A stretch of 51,527 nt of DNA from Alsobacter soli (GTDB lineage: Bacteria; Pseudomonadota; Alphaproteobacteria; Rhizobiales; Beijerinckiaceae), in NCBI RefSeq assembly GCF_003004785.1, contig NZ_PVZS01000027.1, positions 1 through 51,527 of the forward strand. The letters run 5' to 3'. The notes below the pieces were generated by a model. The model searched no databases. It was not told the DNA's origin and was given only the letters and a program-made list of their open reading frames with translations. A program made the position numbers and the translations under genes. This document shows positions 20,156 to 29,661 of this stretch, piece after piece. The number at the start of each line of letters is the position of its first letter. The stretch's first letter is position 1.

Positions 20156-20458
20156 ATGCCCAAGGGATATATCGTCGCCCGCGTGGACGTGGACGACGCC
20201 GACCAGTACGCGGTCTACGCCAAGGGAGCGCTGGAGGCGATGCGCATCCATGGCGCGCGCATCCTCGCCCGCGGCGGCAGGAGCGAGGCGCTCGAGGGCG
20301 AGGCCCGCAAGCGCAACGTGATCCTGGAGTTCGAGAGCTACGACAAGGCGAAGCAGTACTTCCACTCGCCCGAGTACCAGAAGGCCCGCGAGTTCCGCGC
20401 GCCGGTGAGCACCGGAGAGTTCGTGCTGGTCGAGGGCTATGACGGAGAGCAACCGTGA
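20156..20458 (+). CDS. DUF1330 family protein, first of a tandem pair
   Basis: A 100-residue ferredoxin-like-fold protein of the DUF1330 family: GYIVARVDVDDADQYAVYAKGA, a central ARILARGG, RNVILEFESYDKAKQYFHSPEYQKA and LVEGYDG at the end. The function of the family is unknown. ATG with AGGAGA upstream; earlier in-frame ATG is rejected because it adds only basic non-family sequence. It overlaps the next gene, a paralogue, by four bases. Confidence 0.92.
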   Translation: MPKGYIVARVDVDDADQYAVYAKGALEAMRIHGARILARGGRSEALEGEARKRNVILEFESYDKAKQYFHSPEYQKAREFRAPVSTGEFVLVEGYDGEQP

Positions 20459-20763
20459 GCGCCAAGGGTTATTGGATCGCCAGCGTCGAGGTCACCGACG
20501 CGGGCGGCTACGAGCAGTACCGCCAGGCCAACGCCGTCGCCTTCGCCAAGTACGGGGCGAAGTTCCTGGTGCGGGCCGGCAAGTTCGAGCTGGCCGAGGG
20601 CGGCGCCAAGAGCCGCAACGTGGTGATCGAGTTCCCGAGCTACGAGCAGGCCGTCGCCTGCTATCACTCGGCCGAGTACCAGCACGCGAAGTCGCTGCGG
20701 AAGGACGCCGCCTTCTGCGACCTGATCATCATCGCCGGCTACGACGGGCCGCAGCCCGCGTGA
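20455..20763 (+). CDS. DUF1330 family protein, second of a tandem pair
   Basis: A 102-residue paralogue of its upstream neighbour with the same landmarks: GYWIASVEVTDAGGYEQYRQAN, AKFLVRAGKFELAEG, RNVVIEFPSYEQAVACYHSAEYQHA and IIAGYDG. GTG start in a GTGA overlap with the first copy, so the two are co-translated and may form a heterodimer, since DUF1330 proteins are dimeric alpha/beta barrels. Function unknown. Confidence 0.92.
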   Translation: MSAKGYWIASVEVTDAGGYEQYRQANAVAFAKYGAKFLVRAGKFELAEGGAKSRNVVIEFPSYEQAVACYHSAEYQHAKSLRKDAAFCDLIIIAGYDGPQPA

Positions 20764-20806
20764 CGCGCGAAGCGGCGGCTACGCAGCCGCCTGAGCCTCC
20801 TCGCCC

Positions 20807-20893
20807 CTCATCGCGAGGAGCGCAGCGACGAAGCGATCCAGGCGGGCAGGCGCGCCCCGCCCCTGGATGGCTGCGCTCTGCCCGCAAGGATGG
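20807..20893. repeat. Palindromic intergenic repeat, family A (degenerate right arm)
   Basis: Left arm CTCATCGCGAGGAGCGCAGCG...GCGATCCAGG; the right arm CCTGGATGGCTGCG...CCCGCAAGGATGG has drifted. Lies upstream of dapB. Confidence 0.8.
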
Positions 20894-20959
20894 CCGGCGA
20901 CTCCGCTTCCGTCCGGCCGTCCGGCGCGTTATAGCGGGGCCGTCGCAAGGAGATCCGCC

Positions 20960-21775
20960 ATGTCCGAAATGCGTCTCGTCGTCGTCGGCGCCGCCGGGCG
21001 CATGGGGCGCATGCTGGTCAAGACCATCCACGAGACGCCCGGCGCGACGCTGAGCGGCGCCATCGAGCATTCCGGCTCGATCGCGCTGGGCCAGGACGCG
21101 GGGCTTCTGGCCGGCATCGGCGAGACCGGCGTCAAGATCGTGGATGACCCGCTCCCCGTCTTCGCCAAGGCGGAGGGCGTGCTCGACTTCACCACGCCGG
21201 AGGCGACCTCCCACTTCGCCGAGTTGGCCGCCCAGGCCCGTATCGTCCATGTGGTCGGTACGACCGGGCTCGCCCAGGCCGACATGGCCCGCCTCGAAGC
21301 CGCGGCGCGGCACGCGGTAGTGATCCAGTCCGGCAACATGAGCCTGGGCGTGAACCTGCTCGCTGCGCTCGCCCGCAAGGTGGCGAGCACGCTGGGCGAG
21401 GAGTTCGACATCGAGGTGGTCGAGATGCACCACCGCAACAAGGTGGACGCGCCCTCCGGCACCGCCCTGCTGCTGGGCGAGGCGGCGGCCCAGGGCCGCG
21501 GCGTCCCGCTGGCGGACAATTCCGAGCGCGGCCGCGACGGCGTCACTGGGGCCCGCAAGCCAGGCGCGATCGGCTTCGCCTCCTTGCGGGGCGGCACGGT
21601 GATCGGCGAGCACAGCGTCATCTTCGCCGGTCCCTTCGAGCGCATCGTGCTGTCGCACATGGCCGAGGACCGCAGCCTGTTCTCCCGCGGCGCGGTGCGG
21701 GCGGCCCTGTGGGGCAAGGGCAAGAAGCCCGGCCTCTACAGCATGGCCGACGTGCTCGGCCTCGCCGATATCTGA
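20960..21775 (+). CDS. dapB: 4-hydroxy-tetrahydrodipicolinate reductase
   Basis: Reduces the dihydrodipicolinate intermediate with NAD(P)H in lysine and diaminopimelate synthesis. The 271-residue protein has the Rossmann motif [13 protein letters not shown] (residues 7-19) and the signature [17 protein letters not shown] with the catalytic His and Lys. The start is the ATG with AAGGAG 8 bases upstream; the reading back to 20867 is intergenic repeat. It is followed by gpmA after 27 bp. Confidence 0.97.
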   Translation: MSEMRLVVVGAAGRMGRMLVKTIHETPGATLSGAIEHSGSIALGQDAGLLAGIGETGVKIVDDPLPVFAKAEGVLDFTTPEATSHFAELAAQARIVHVVGTTGLAQADMARLEAAARHAVVIQSGNMSLGVNLLAALARKVASTLGEEFDIEVVEMHHRNKVDAPSGTALLLGEAAAQGRGVPLADNSERGRDGVTGARKPGAIGFASLRGGTVIGEHSVIFAGPFERIVLSHMAEDRSLFSRGAVRAALWGKGKKPGLYSMADVLGLADI

Positions 21776-21802
21776 AGCCTTTCGTCCCTCCTGGAGAGTC
21801 GC

Positions 21803-22426
21803 ATGTCCGAACGCCTTCTCGTCCTCGTCCGCCACGGCCAGAGCGACTGGAACCTCAAGAACCTGTTCACCGGCTGGAAGGACCCGGGCCTGACCGAAAA
21901 GGGTGTCGCCGAGGCGACCGCCGCCGGCCAGCGCCTGAAGGCGCTCGGCCTCTCCTTCGACATCGCCTTCACGTCGGCGCTGACCCGCGCCCAGAACACC
22001 TGCTCGCTGATCCTGGAGCAACTCGGCCAAACCGGCCTGCAGACGGTCCGCGACCAGGCCCTGAACGAGCGCGACTATGGTGACCTCTCCGGCCTCAACA
22101 AGGACGACGCCCGCGCCAAGTGGGGCGAGGAGCAGGTGCATGTGTGGCGGCGCAGCTACGACGTCTCTCCGCCCGGCGGCGAGAGCCTGAAGGACACGGT
22201 GGCCCGCGTGCTGCCCTACTACTGCCAGGAGATCCTGCCCCGCGTGCTCCGCGGCGAGCGCGTCCTGGTCGCCGCCCACGGCAACTCGCTCCGCGCCCTC
22301 GTTATGGTGCTCGACCGGCTGACGCCCCAGACCATCCCGTCCATGGAGCTGGAAACCGGCGTGCCGCTGGTCTACCGGCTCAACGCGGACTCGACCGTCG
22401 CCAGCAAGCAGGTCCTGACGGCCTGA
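21803..22426 (+). CDS. gpmA: 2,3-bisphosphoglycerate-dependent phosphoglycerate mutase
   Basis: Interconverts 3- and 2-phosphoglycerate in glycolysis. The 207-residue protein carries the [16 protein letters not shown] phosphohistidine motif near residue 10, [29 protein letters not shown] and the second His in [12 protein letters not shown]. Its slightly short length is common for alphaproteobacterial GpmA. It lies directly after dapB and is probably co-transcribed with it. Confidence 0.97.
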   Translation: MSERLLVLVRHGQSDWNLKNLFTGWKDPGLTEKGVAEATAAGQRLKALGLSFDIAFTSALTRAQNTCSLILEQLGQTGLQTVRDQALNERDYGDLSGLNKDDARAKWGEEQVHVWRRSYDVSPPGGESLKDTVARVLPYYCQEILPRVLRGERVLVAAHGNSLRALVMVLDRLTPQTIPSMELETGVPLVYRLNADSTVASKQVLTA

Positions 22427-22439
22427 ACGGCCGCGGCCG

Positions 22440-22546
22440 CCCTTGCGAGGAGCGCAGCCACGAAGCAATCCAGCGGCGGAAAGGCGCGCTGCTTGCAGCA
22501 TCGCGCCACATTCCCCTGGATCGCTTCGCTGCGCTCGCGATGACGG
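22440..22546. repeat. Palindromic intergenic repeat, family A
   Basis: First of four palindromes packed into the 435-bp gap between gpmA and the FAD oxidoreductase gene. Arms CCTTGCGAGGAGCGCAG...CAATCCAG and CTGGATCGCTTCGC...CGCGATGACGG. Confidence 0.88.
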
Positions 22547-22552
22547 GAATTG

Positions 22553-22629
22553 CGTCATAGCCGGGCTCATCCCGGCCATCCACGTGTGGGCGTTCGCGCA
22601 GATCCCCTGGACAAGCCCGGGTATGACGG
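22553..22629. repeat. Palindromic intergenic repeat, family C (TCATGGCCGGG)
   Basis: Arms CGTCATAGCCGGGCTCATCC and GGACAAGCCCGGGTATGACGG. A third family distinct from A and B; it alternates with family A in this gap. Confidence 0.85.
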
Positions 22630-22646
22630 CCTGAGCGGCCCCCCAC

Positions 22647-22756
22647 CGTCCTTGCGAGGAGCGCAGCGACGAAGCAATCCAGGGGCGGAAAGGCGCGCCG
22701 GCTTCCCGCATCGCGCTCCAGCCCCCTGGATCGCTTCGCTGCGCTCGCAATGACGA
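22647..22756. repeat. Palindromic intergenic repeat, family A
   Basis: Nearly the same as the copy at 22440-22546, including the GGCGGAAAGGCGCGC centre. Arms CGTCCTTGCGAGGAGCGCAG and CTGCGCTCGCAATGACGA. Confidence 0.9.
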
Positions 22757-22762
22757 GAATGA

Positions 22763-22839
22763 CGTCATGGCCGGGCCCGTCCCTGCCATCCACGTTCTGG
22801 CCGCCCGCTGGATCCCCTGGACGAGCCCGGGGATGACGG
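22763..22839. repeat. Palindromic intergenic repeat, family C
   Basis: Arms CGTCATGGCCGGGCCCGTCC and GGACGAGCCCGGGGATGACGG. With the preceding three repeats it makes an A-C-A-C array; the A+C pair seems to have been duplicated as a unit of about 210 bp. Confidence 0.85.
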
Positions 22840-22861
22840 CGGCGGGAGTTTATCGAAGCCC

Positions 22862-24088
22862 TTAGATTACGTTCCGCTCCAGCACCGGCCGGTTCGCGGC
22901 GATGCGGTCGAAGCCCATGTCGGTGAGGTCCAGCGTCAGGTAGCGCCCGTGCAGGATGAGCTCGGCGAGCCCACGCCCGACCGCCGGGGACTGCTGCAGG
23001 CCGTGGCCCGAAAAACCGTTCGCCAGGTAGAAGTTCTCCAGCCCGCCGGCCTTGCCCAGGATGGCGTTGTGGTCGAACAGGTTCATGTCGTAGTGGCCCG
23101 CCCAGGCGCGCCCGGTCTTGATCTGCTCGAAGGCCGGCACCCGCGTGGCCAGCGACGGCCAGATGAACTCCTCGAAGAACGGCCAGTCGACCTCGAATTC
23201 CTCGGAATCCGGATCGTCCATGTCCGCGGTTGGGCCGGCGCTGCCGATGAACATCTGCCCGTCCGCGCCGCGCTTGCCTTCGGGCCGGAACCAGGCGCCC
23301 GACGGATCGATCAGCAGGGGCGCGTTGTCGATCTCCGCCTTGCACGTGAAGGTGTAGACGAAGCGCTTCTTGGCGTGCACCGGGATGGCGACGCCCGCCA
23401 GCGCGGCGAGCTGCCGCCCGCCGGACGCGCCGGCGGCGTTCACCAGCGCCCCACAGGCGATGCGCGAGCCGTCGGCCAGCCGCACGGCGGCGATCCGCGC
23501 GACGTCTTTCTCGACCCCGACAGCCTGGCCCTCCACATAGGTCACCCCAAGGCTGCGGGCCTTCTTGCGGAAGGCTTGCATGAGTCCCCAGCCGTCGAAC
23601 CAGCCCTCGCCCGAGCGGCCCCAGGTCCCGCACGTGATCCCGTCCGTGCTGAGCCACGGGAAGCGCGCCCTCAGGGCCTCCGGCTCCAGGAGAAGGATGT
23701 CCGCGCCCTCCTGCTTCTGCAGGGCGTTGTTCTCCTGGAGGATCGGCGCGCCTTCCGGGCCGGCGAGGTAGAGGTAGCCTCCCTCCACGAGCCCGATCTC
23801 CGGGCGGTCGTCGCCGACCCGCAGCCGCTCCCCGATCTCGCGCAGGAACTGGATCCCGTAGAGCGAGACGCGGATGTTCACCGCGCTGGAATACTGCTGC
23901 CGGATGGACGCCGCCGACAGCGCCGAGGCCGAGAACTGGTAGGTCGGGTCCTTCTCCACCACGACCACGCGCCCGGTGAAGGCCGGGTCGCTGGCGATGT
24001 GGCACGCGATGGACGAGCCGATCGCGGCGCCGCCGACGATGACGATGTCGGCCGAGGACGGTATTTCGGAAGCGATGGGGGCGGTCAT
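22862..24088 (-). CDS. FAD-dependent oxidoreductase (D-amino-acid oxidase/sarcosine oxidase-like)
   Basis: A 408-residue DAO-superfamily flavoprotein. The N-terminus has ADIVIVGGAAIGSSIACHIA, the dinucleotide-binding motif with GAAIGS in place of GGGIxG, and a following VVVVEKDP strand that ends in the acidic ribose contact. The end carries GFSGHGLQQSPAVGRGLAELIL, the second FAD-contact motif. Such enzymes oxidise amine groups of amino acids. Because it neighbours an AmaB-type dehydrogenase and glutaryl-CoA dehydrogenase, a pipecolate- or amino-acid-oxidising step is plausible but inferred. Neither candidate ATG (24088 or 24139) has a clear ribosome site. Confidence 0.82.
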   Translation of the reverse strand: MTAPIASEIPSSADIVIVGGAAIGSSIACHIASDPAFTGRVVVVEKDPTYQFSASALSAASIRQQYSSAVNIRVSLYGIQFLREIGERLRVGDDRPEIGLVEGGYLYLAGPEGAPILQENNALQKQEGADILLLEPEALRARFPWLSTDGITCGTWGRSGEGWFDGWGLMQAFRKKARSLGVTYVEGQAVGVEKDVARIAAVRLADGSRIACGALVNAAGASGGRQLAALAGVAIPVHAKKRFVYTFTCKAEIDNAPLLIDPSGAWFRPEGKRGADGQMFIGSAGPTADMDDPDSEEFEVDWPFFEEFIWPSLATRVPAFEQIKTGRAWAGHYDMNLFDHNAILGKAGGLENFYLANGFSGHGLQQSPAVGRGLAELILHGRYLTLDLTDMGFDRIAANRPVLERNVI

Positions 24089-24218
24089 GGAGCGCAGCCG
24101 GTCATGCAGGTGGACGGGACCGGGCGGCGCCGCGGTCATGAGCGGGACGAATGATTGTCAGCTTCGGCGGCGCCTGTCGAGGGGCTTGGCCATGATCCTG
24201 AGGCAGAGCCGCCCATCC

Positions 24219-24297
24219 CGTCATTGCGAGCGAAGCGAAGCAAGCCAGGGGGACCGGCGCCTGGATTGCTTCGTCGCTATGCTCCTCGCAAGGACGG
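24219..24297. repeat. Palindromic intergenic repeat, family A
   Basis: Arms CGTCATTGCGAGCGAAGCGAAG and TTCGTCGCTATGCTCCTCGC followed by AAGGACGG. Sits between the LysR and FAD oxidoreductase genes. Confidence 0.88.
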
Positions 24298-24304
24298 GAG
24301 TGGT

Positions 24305-25237
24305 TCAGCCCATTGCAGGCCCCGTCTCATCCCGCTCGCGCCCGCACTGGGCGAGGAGCCAGTCGCGGAAGGCAACAACGGCGTGGCGCTCCCGCTTCTC
24401 TTCCGGGTAGACCAGCCAGTAGCCCTGCCGGCTGTCCAGCGGCCGGTCGAACGGCACGACCAGCTGGCCCGTGCGCAGCTCCTCTTCCACCAGCATGCGC
24501 GGCACGATCGCCATGCCGAGCCCGGCCACGGCGGCCTGCGCCACCATGGCGAACTGCTCGAAGCTCGGGCCCATCAGGGCCCGGCCGGGCGGCAGGCCCT
24601 GCAGCTCCAGCCAGTTCGCCCAGGCGCGAGGGCGAGTGGACTGCTGCAGGAGGGGGACCCTCAGCACATCCGCGGGCGCCCGGATCGGGGCGCTCGCGAT
24701 CAGGCCGGGGCTGGCCACGGGGACGATCACCTCGCCCATGAGCCTGTGGGTCACCGCGCCCGGCCACGCCGGGTCGCCGAAATGGATCGCCGCGTCGAGC
24801 TGCTCCTCGCGGAAATCGAACGGTCGGATGCGGGTGGCGAAGTTGATGGTGACCTCCGGGTGCTTCTGGAAGAAGTCCGGCAGCCGCGGGATGAGCCAGC
24901 GCGTCCCGAACGTGGGCAGGATGGCGAGCGCCAGCGTGCCGCCAGCGCCCCGGAACGCCATGGCGGACAGGGTGGCGGACGCGATGCGCGACAGCGCCTC
25001 GCGGATCTCGGCCGCATAGGCCTGCCCGGTTGGCGTCAGCGTCACCCGCTGGCGCACCCTCTCGAACAGGGTCACGCCCAGGCTCTCCTCCAGGGCCGCG
25101 ACCTGGCGGCTGATGGCGCCCTGGGTGAGGTTCAACTCCTCCGCGGCCCGGGTGAAGCTGCCCAGCCGCGCCGCCGCCTCGAACGCCTGCAGCGCGCCGA
25201 GCGACGGGACGAGGCTGCGCTGGGTCGCGAAGGTCAT
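24305..25237 (-). CDS. LysR-family transcriptional regulator (GcvA/GcdR-like)
   Basis: A 310-residue LTTR. The winged helix-turn-helix is at residues 12-70 (LGALQAFEAAARLGSFTRAAEELNLTQGAISRQVAALEESLGV), followed by the substrate-binding domain (LALAILPTFGTRWLIPRL). The sequence style matches the GcvA subgroup, which includes GcdR of glutarate catabolism. It is divergent from the AmaB-like gene with 144 bp between them, the usual layout for an LTTR and its target, so it probably controls the dehydrogenase/gcdH block in response to a pathway metabolite. The inducer is inferred, not seen. Confidence 0.9.
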   Translation of the reverse strand: MTFATQRSLVPSLGALQAFEAAARLGSFTRAAEELNLTQGAISRQVAALEESLGVTLFERVRQRVTLTPTGQAYAAEIREALSRIASATLSAMAFRGAGGTLALAILPTFGTRWLIPRLPDFFQKHPEVTINFATRIRPFDFREEQLDAAIHFGDPAWPGAVTHRLMGEVIVPVASPGLIASAPIRAPADVLRVPLLQQSTRPRAWANWLELQGLPPGRALMGPSFEQFAMVAQAAVAGLGMAIVPRMLVEEELRTGQLVVPFDRPLDSRQGYWLVYPEEKRERHAVVAFRDWLLAQCGRERDETGPAMG

Positions 25238-25381
25238 GCGTTTTCCTCATGAAGTGGTGAGAACATATCGGTTGCTTCCCGCAGGCGAAAGAGCGACCGT
25301 GCGGAAACTTGCGCGGGAGCGCCGAAAGGCGCGGGTCCCGCTTCGCCGGCTGCCCCGGCTTCCTGTTCTGTGGAGACACCC

Positions 25382-26902
25382 ATGGCCTCCGTCCGCGACG
25401 ACGTCCTCGGCATTCTCGACCGCCTCGGCGTCCCCGCCTCCGCCTTCGCAAAGGGCGGCATGGCGGCGCGCTCCCCCATCACCGGCGAGGTCGTCGCCGA
25501 GGTGCGGGAAGCCTCGGCCGAGGAGGCCTCAGCCGCCATCGGGCGCGCCCATGCGGCTTTCGCGCAGTGGCGCAAGGTCCCGGCCCCTCGCCGCGGCGAG
25601 TTCGTGCGGCTCATCGGCGAGGAGCTGCGCGCCCACAAGGCCGACCTCGGCCGCCTCGTGACCCTGGAAGCCGGCAAGATCACCTCCGAGGGCCTCGGCG
25701 AGGTCCAGGAGATGATCGACATCTGCGACTACGCGGTCGGCCTCTCCCGCCAGCTCTTCGGCCTGACCATCGCCACAGAGCGCCCGGACCACCGCATGAT
25801 GGAGACCTGGCACCCGCTGGGCGTCTGCGGCGTCATCACCGCCTTCAACTTCCCGGTCGCGGTCTGGTCCTGGAACGCGGCGCTCGCCTTCGTGTGCGGC
25901 GATCCCGTGGTGTGGAAGCCTTCCGAGAAGACCCCGCTCACGGCGCTCGCCGTGCAGGCCATCGTCGAGAAGGCCGCCCAGCGCTTCGGCGGCGTGCCGG
26001 CCGGCCTCAGCGAGGTCCTGATCGGCGGCCGCGCCCTGGGCGAGGCGCTGGTGGACGACCACCGTGTTCCGGTGGTGTCGGCGACAGGCTCCACCGCCAT
26101 GGGCCGGCAGGTCGGCCCTCGCGTCGCGGCCCGCTTCGGCCGCTCCATCCTGGAGCTCGGCGGCAACAACGCCGCCATCGTGGCGCCCTCGGCGGACCTT
26201 GAGATCGCGCTGCGCGCCATCGCGTTCGCGGCGATCGGCACCGCCGGCCAGCGCTGCACCACGCTGCGCCGCCTCATCGTGCACGAGAGCGTCTATGGTG
26301 AGCTCGTGCCCAAGCTGAAGGGCGTCTACGGCAGCGTGAAGATCGGCGATCCGCGCGAGAATGGGGTGCTGGTCGGCCCGCTGATCGACAAGGCCGCCTT
26401 CGACGGCATGCAGCGCGCGTTGGACGAGGCCCGCGCAGCCGGCGCGACCGTCACCGGCGGGCAGCGCGCCCGCGAGGACCTGGGCGCCGAGGGCTACTAC
26501 GCCGCGCCCGCCCTGGTGGAGATGCCCTCCCAGACCGGCCCCATGCTGCGCGAAACCTTCGCGCCGATCCTCTACGTGACGAAATACGCCTCCATCGAGG
26601 AGGCCATCGCGATGCAGAATGCGGTGGGCGCCGGCCTGTCCTCCTCCATCTTCACGCTGAACATGCGCGAGGCGGAGCTGTTCGTGTCCGACGAGGGCTC
26701 CGACTGCGGCATCGCCAACGTCAACATCGGCCCCTCCGGCGCCGAAATCGGCGGCGCCTTCGGCGGCGAGAAGGAGACCGGCGGCGGCCGCGAAGCGGGC
26801 TCCGACGCCTGGAAGGCCTACATGCGCCGCGCCACCAACACGGTGAACTACGGAAGCACCGTGCCGCTGGCCCAGGGCGTCACCTTCGAGATCATGGGGT
26901 AG
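25382..26902 (+). CDS. amaB: ALDH7-type aldehyde dehydrogenase (2-aminoadipate semialdehyde/P6C dehydrogenase, AmaB-like)
   Basis: A 506-residue NAD-dependent aldehyde dehydrogenase of the ALDH7 (antiquitin) group. The group signature [19 protein letters not shown] and [23 protein letters not shown] match antiquitin closely. Catalytic residues are Glu258 (ILELGGNNA) and Cys292 ([13 protein letters not shown]). In lysine breakdown this enzyme turns 2-aminoadipate 6-semialdehyde (in equilibrium with piperideine-6-carboxylate) into 2-aminoadipate. ATG at 25382 has GGAG upstream. It is followed by glutaryl-CoA dehydrogenase, the expected later step. Confidence 0.88.
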   Translation: MASVRDDVLGILDRLGVPASAFAKGGMAARSPITGEVVAEVREASAEEASAAIGRAHAAFAQWRKVPAPRRGEFVRLIGEELRAHKADLGRLVTLEAGKITSEGLGEVQEMIDICDYAVGLSRQLFGLTIATERPDHRMMETWHPLGVCGVITAFNFPVAVWSWNAALAFVCGDPVVWKPSEKTPLTALAVQAIVEKAAQRFGGVPAGLSEVLIGGRALGEALVDDHRVPVVSATGSTAMGRQVGPRVAARFGRSILELGGNNAAIVAPSADLEIALRAIAFAAIGTAGQRCTTLRRLIVHESVYGELVPKLKGVYGSVKIGDPRENGVLVGPLIDKAAFDGMQRALDEARAAGATVTGGQRAREDLGAEGYYAAPALVEMPSQTGPMLRETFAPILYVTKYASIEEAIAMQNAVGAGLSSSIFTLNMREAELFVSDEGSDCGIANVNIGPSGAEIGGAFGGEKETGGGREAGSDAWKAYMRRATNTVNYGSTVPLAQGVTFEIMG

Positions 26903-26904
26903 TT

Positions 26905-26983
26905 CGTCATGGCCGGGCTTGTCCCGGCCATCCACGCATCACGTCGAAGATGTGGATGCCCGGGCCAAGCCCGGGCATGACGA
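26905..26983. repeat. Palindromic intergenic repeat, family C
   Basis: Arms CGTCATGGCCGGGCTTGTCC and GGGCCAAGCCCGGGCATGACGA; it fills nearly all of the 97-bp gap between the aldehyde dehydrogenase gene and gcdH. Confidence 0.9.
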
Positions 26984-26999
26984 TGGAGAGGAAACCACG

Positions 27000-28214
27000 A
27001 TGAGCGCGCAGCCGCAGGGCAAGAGCAAGACTTCCGCCGCCTCGTTCCAGTGGGACGATCCCTTCCTGCTGGAGGATCAGCTCACCGAGGACGAGCGCCT
27101 CATCCGCGACACGGCCCGCGCTTACGCGCAGGAGAAGCTGCTGCCGCGCGTGGTCGAGGCCTATCGCGAGGAGAAGACGGACCGCGCCATCTTCAACGAG
27201 ATGGGCGAGCTCGGCCTCCTCGGCGTCACGGTGCCGGAGGAATACGGCTGCGCCGGCGCCAACTACGTGGCCTACGGCCTGGTGGCGCGCGAGATCGAGC
27301 GGGTCGACTCCGGCTACCGCTCCATGAACTCGGTGCAGTCCTCGCTGGTGATGTACCCCATCTACGCCTACGGCGACGAGGCCCAGCGCAAGAAGTACCT
27401 GCCCAAGCTCGGCTCCGGCGAGTGGGTCGGCTGCTTCGGCCTCACCGAGCCGGACGCCGGCTCCGACCCGGCCGGCATGAAGACCCGCGCCGAGAAGGTG
27501 GCCGACGGCTACCGCCTCACCGGCTCAAAGATGTGGATCTCCAACGCGCCCATCGCGGACGTGTTCGTGGTGTGGGCCAAGTCGGCCGCCCACGGCGACG
27601 AGATCCGCGGCTTCGTGCTCGAGAAGGGCATGAAGGGTCTGTCGGCCCCCAAGATCGGCGGCAAGCTTTCGCTGCGCGCCTCCATCACGGGCGAGATCGT
27701 CATGGACGGGGTGATCGTGCCGGAGGAGAACCTCCTGCCCAACGTGTCGGGCCTCAAAGGCCCGTTCGGCTGCCTCAACCGCGCCCGCTACGGCATCTCC
27801 TGGGGCGCCATGGGCGCCGCCGAGGACTGCTGGCATCGCGCCCGCCAGTACACGCTGGACCGCAAGCAGTTCGGCCGGCCCCTCGCCGCCACCCAGCTCG
27901 TGCAGAAGAAGCTCGCCGACATGCAGACCGAGATCGCGCTTGGCCTCCAGGGCTCGCTGCGCGTCGGCCGCCTCTTCGACGAGGGCAAGATGGCCCCGGA
28001 GATGATCTCCATCGTCAAGCGCAACAACTGCGGCAAGGCCCTGGAGATCGCCCGCATCGCCCGCGACATGCACGGCGGCAACGGCATCCAGGAAGAATAC
28101 CACGTGATGCGCCACGCCCAGAACCTGGAGACCGTGAACACCTACGAAGGCACGCACGACGTGCACGCCCTTATCCTGGGCCGCGCCCAGACCGGCCTGC
28201 AGGCGTTCTTCTGA
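27000..28214 (+). CDS. gcdH: Glutaryl-CoA dehydrogenase
   Basis: FAD enzyme that oxidises and decarboxylates glutaryl-CoA to crotonyl-CoA. The 404-residue protein carries the GcdH-typical opening [37 protein letters not shown], the FAD motif [13 protein letters not shown] and the catalytic base Glu383 in [17 protein letters not shown]. Ribosome site GAGAGG precedes the ATG. It sits between an AmaB-like gene and a CoA-transferase gene, consistent with a lysine/glutarate catabolic block. Electrons go to ETF, which is not encoded here. Confidence 0.95.
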   Translation: MSAQPQGKSKTSAASFQWDDPFLLEDQLTEDERLIRDTARAYAQEKLLPRVVEAYREEKTDRAIFNEMGELGLLGVTVPEEYGCAGANYVAYGLVAREIERVDSGYRSMNSVQSSLVMYPIYAYGDEAQRKKYLPKLGSGEWVGCFGLTEPDAGSDPAGMKTRAEKVADGYRLTGSKMWISNAPIADVFVVWAKSAAHGDEIRGFVLEKGMKGLSAPKIGGKLSLRASITGEIVMDGVIVPEENLLPNVSGLKGPFGCLNRARYGISWGAMGAAEDCWHRARQYTLDRKQFGRPLAATQLVQKKLADMQTEIALGLQGSLRVGRLFDEGKMAPEMISIVKRNNCGKALEIARIARDMHGGNGIQEEYHVMRHAQNLETVNTYEGTHDVHALILGRAQTGLQAFF

Positions 28215-28221
28215 GACCCTC

Positions 28222-28308
28222 CGTCATTGCGAGGAGCGCAGCGACGAAGCCATCCAGGGGCGGCGCGCGCCACGGCTGGATTGCTTCGCCTTCGGCTCGC
28301 GATGACGG
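28222..28308. repeat. Palindromic intergenic repeat, family A
   Basis: Arms CGTCATTGCGAGGAGCGCAG and TTCGGCTCGCGATGACGG in the gap between gcdH and the CoA-transferase gene. Confidence 0.9.
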
Positions 28309-28332
28309 CTGAAAGCGCGTGGTGAAGAAGCG

Positions 28333-29526
28333 ATGACCGACACGTCCCCCAAGCCCCTCGCCGGGATCAAGGTGCTCGAACTCGCCCGCATCCTGGCGGG
28401 GCCCTGGATCGGCCAGACGCTGGCGGATCTCGGGGCGGACGTGGTGAAGGTGGAGCGGCCGGGCGCAGGCGACGACACCCGCGCCTGGGGCCCGCCCTTC
28501 GTGCCGGCCGCCGACGGCGGCGACCTCTCGGCCGGTTACTTCCACGCCTGCAACCGCGGCAAGCGCTCCATTGCGGTGGATTTCGAGACGACCGAGGGCC
28601 AGGCCCTCGTGCGCCGGCTCGCCCTGCACGCCGACGTGGTGGTCGAGAACTTCAAGGTCGGCGGCCTCAAGAAATACGGCCTCGACCACGCGAGCCTGAG
28701 GGCCCTGAACCCGCGCCTCGTCACCTGCTCGGTCACCGGCTTCGGCCAGGACGGCCCCTACGCCGAGCGCGCCGGCTATGACTTCATGATCCAGGCCATG
28801 GGCGGCATCATGGACCTCACCGGCGACGCCGATGGCGAGCCGCAGAAGCCCGGCGTCGCCTATGCGGACATCTTCACGGGCGTCTACGGCGTCATCGGAA
28901 TTCTCGCCGCCCTGCGCCAGCGCGACGCGACGGGCGTGGGCAGCCACCTCGACATGGCGCTGTTCGACACCCAGGTCTCCGTGCTGGCCAACCAGGCCCT
29001 GAACTACCTCGTCTCCGGCAAGGTCCCCAAGCGGATGGGCAACGCCCACCCGAACCTCGTGCCCTACCAGGTCTTCCCCGTGGCGGACGGCCACATCGTG
29101 ATCGCCTCCGGCAACGACGGCCAGTACCGCCGCCTCTGCGAGGTCCTGGGCGTGGCCGAACTGGGCGTCGCGCCCGATTACGCCACCAACGCGCTGCGCA
29201 TCGCCAACCGCGAGCGCCTGATCGCTCTGCTCACCGAGCGCACCCGCACGTTCGCCCGCAACGACCTGCTCGCCGCCCTCGAGCGCGTCGGCGTCCCTGC
29301 GGGGCCCATCAACACGGTGGCGGACGTGTTCGAGGACCCGCAGGCGCAGCACCGCCGCATGCGCGTGGACCTTCCGGCCCCCCACGCGGCCGCCGGCAGC
29401 ATTCCCTCCATCCGCTCGCCCCTGATGCTGGACGGCGAGCCCATGGTGGCCGCCCGCCCGTCCCCGCGCCTGGGCGAGCACACCGCCGAGGTGCTGGCCG
29501 ACCCGGCCTGGACGGGTGAGCCTTGA
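28333..29526 (+). CDS. Class III CoA-transferase (CaiB/BaiF family, likely glutarate CoA-transferase)
   Basis: A 397-residue family III CoA-transferase. It has the N-terminal GIKVLELARILAGPWIGQTLADLGADVVKVERP, VDFETTEGQALVRRLALHADVVVENF and the catalytic aspartate Asp150 in AGYDFMIQAMGGIMDLTG. Members next to gcdH usually move CoA from succinyl-CoA to glutarate, like mammalian SUGCT and Pseudomonas GcoT, so this is the probable role. Substrate cannot be read from sequence alone. It is on the same strand as gcdH and is followed by a ThDP enzyme gene. Confidence 0.9.
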   Translation: MTDTSPKPLAGIKVLELARILAGPWIGQTLADLGADVVKVERPGAGDDTRAWGPPFVPAADGGDLSAGYFHACNRGKRSIAVDFETTEGQALVRRLALHADVVVENFKVGGLKKYGLDHASLRALNPRLVTCSVTGFGQDGPYAERAGYDFMIQAMGGIMDLTGDADGEPQKPGVAYADIFTGVYGVIGILAALRQRDATGVGSHLDMALFDTQVSVLANQALNYLVSGKVPKRMGNAHPNLVPYQVFPVADGHIVIASGNDGQYRRLCEVLGVAELGVAPDYATNALRIANRERLIALLTERTRTFARNDLLAALERVGVPAGPINTVADVFEDPQAQHRRMRVDLPAPHAAAGSIPSIRSPLMLDGEPMVAARPSPRLGEHTAEVLADPAWTGEP

Positions 29527-29549
29527 TCCTGGACGCAGGCGCGCTTCTC

Positions 29550-29637
29550 CGTCATTGCGATGAGCGCAGCGACGAAGCAATCCAGGGGCCTGCGCACGCG
29601 GCGACTGGATCGCTTCGCCTTAGGCTCGCAAGGACGA
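29550..29637. repeat. Palindromic intergenic repeat, family A
   Basis: Arms CGTCATTGCGATGAGCGCAG and TTAGGCTCGCAAGGACGA, 23 bp after the CoA-transferase stop. Confidence 0.88.
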
Positions 29638-29661
29638 CTAGAACATCTCGAGGACACGCCC

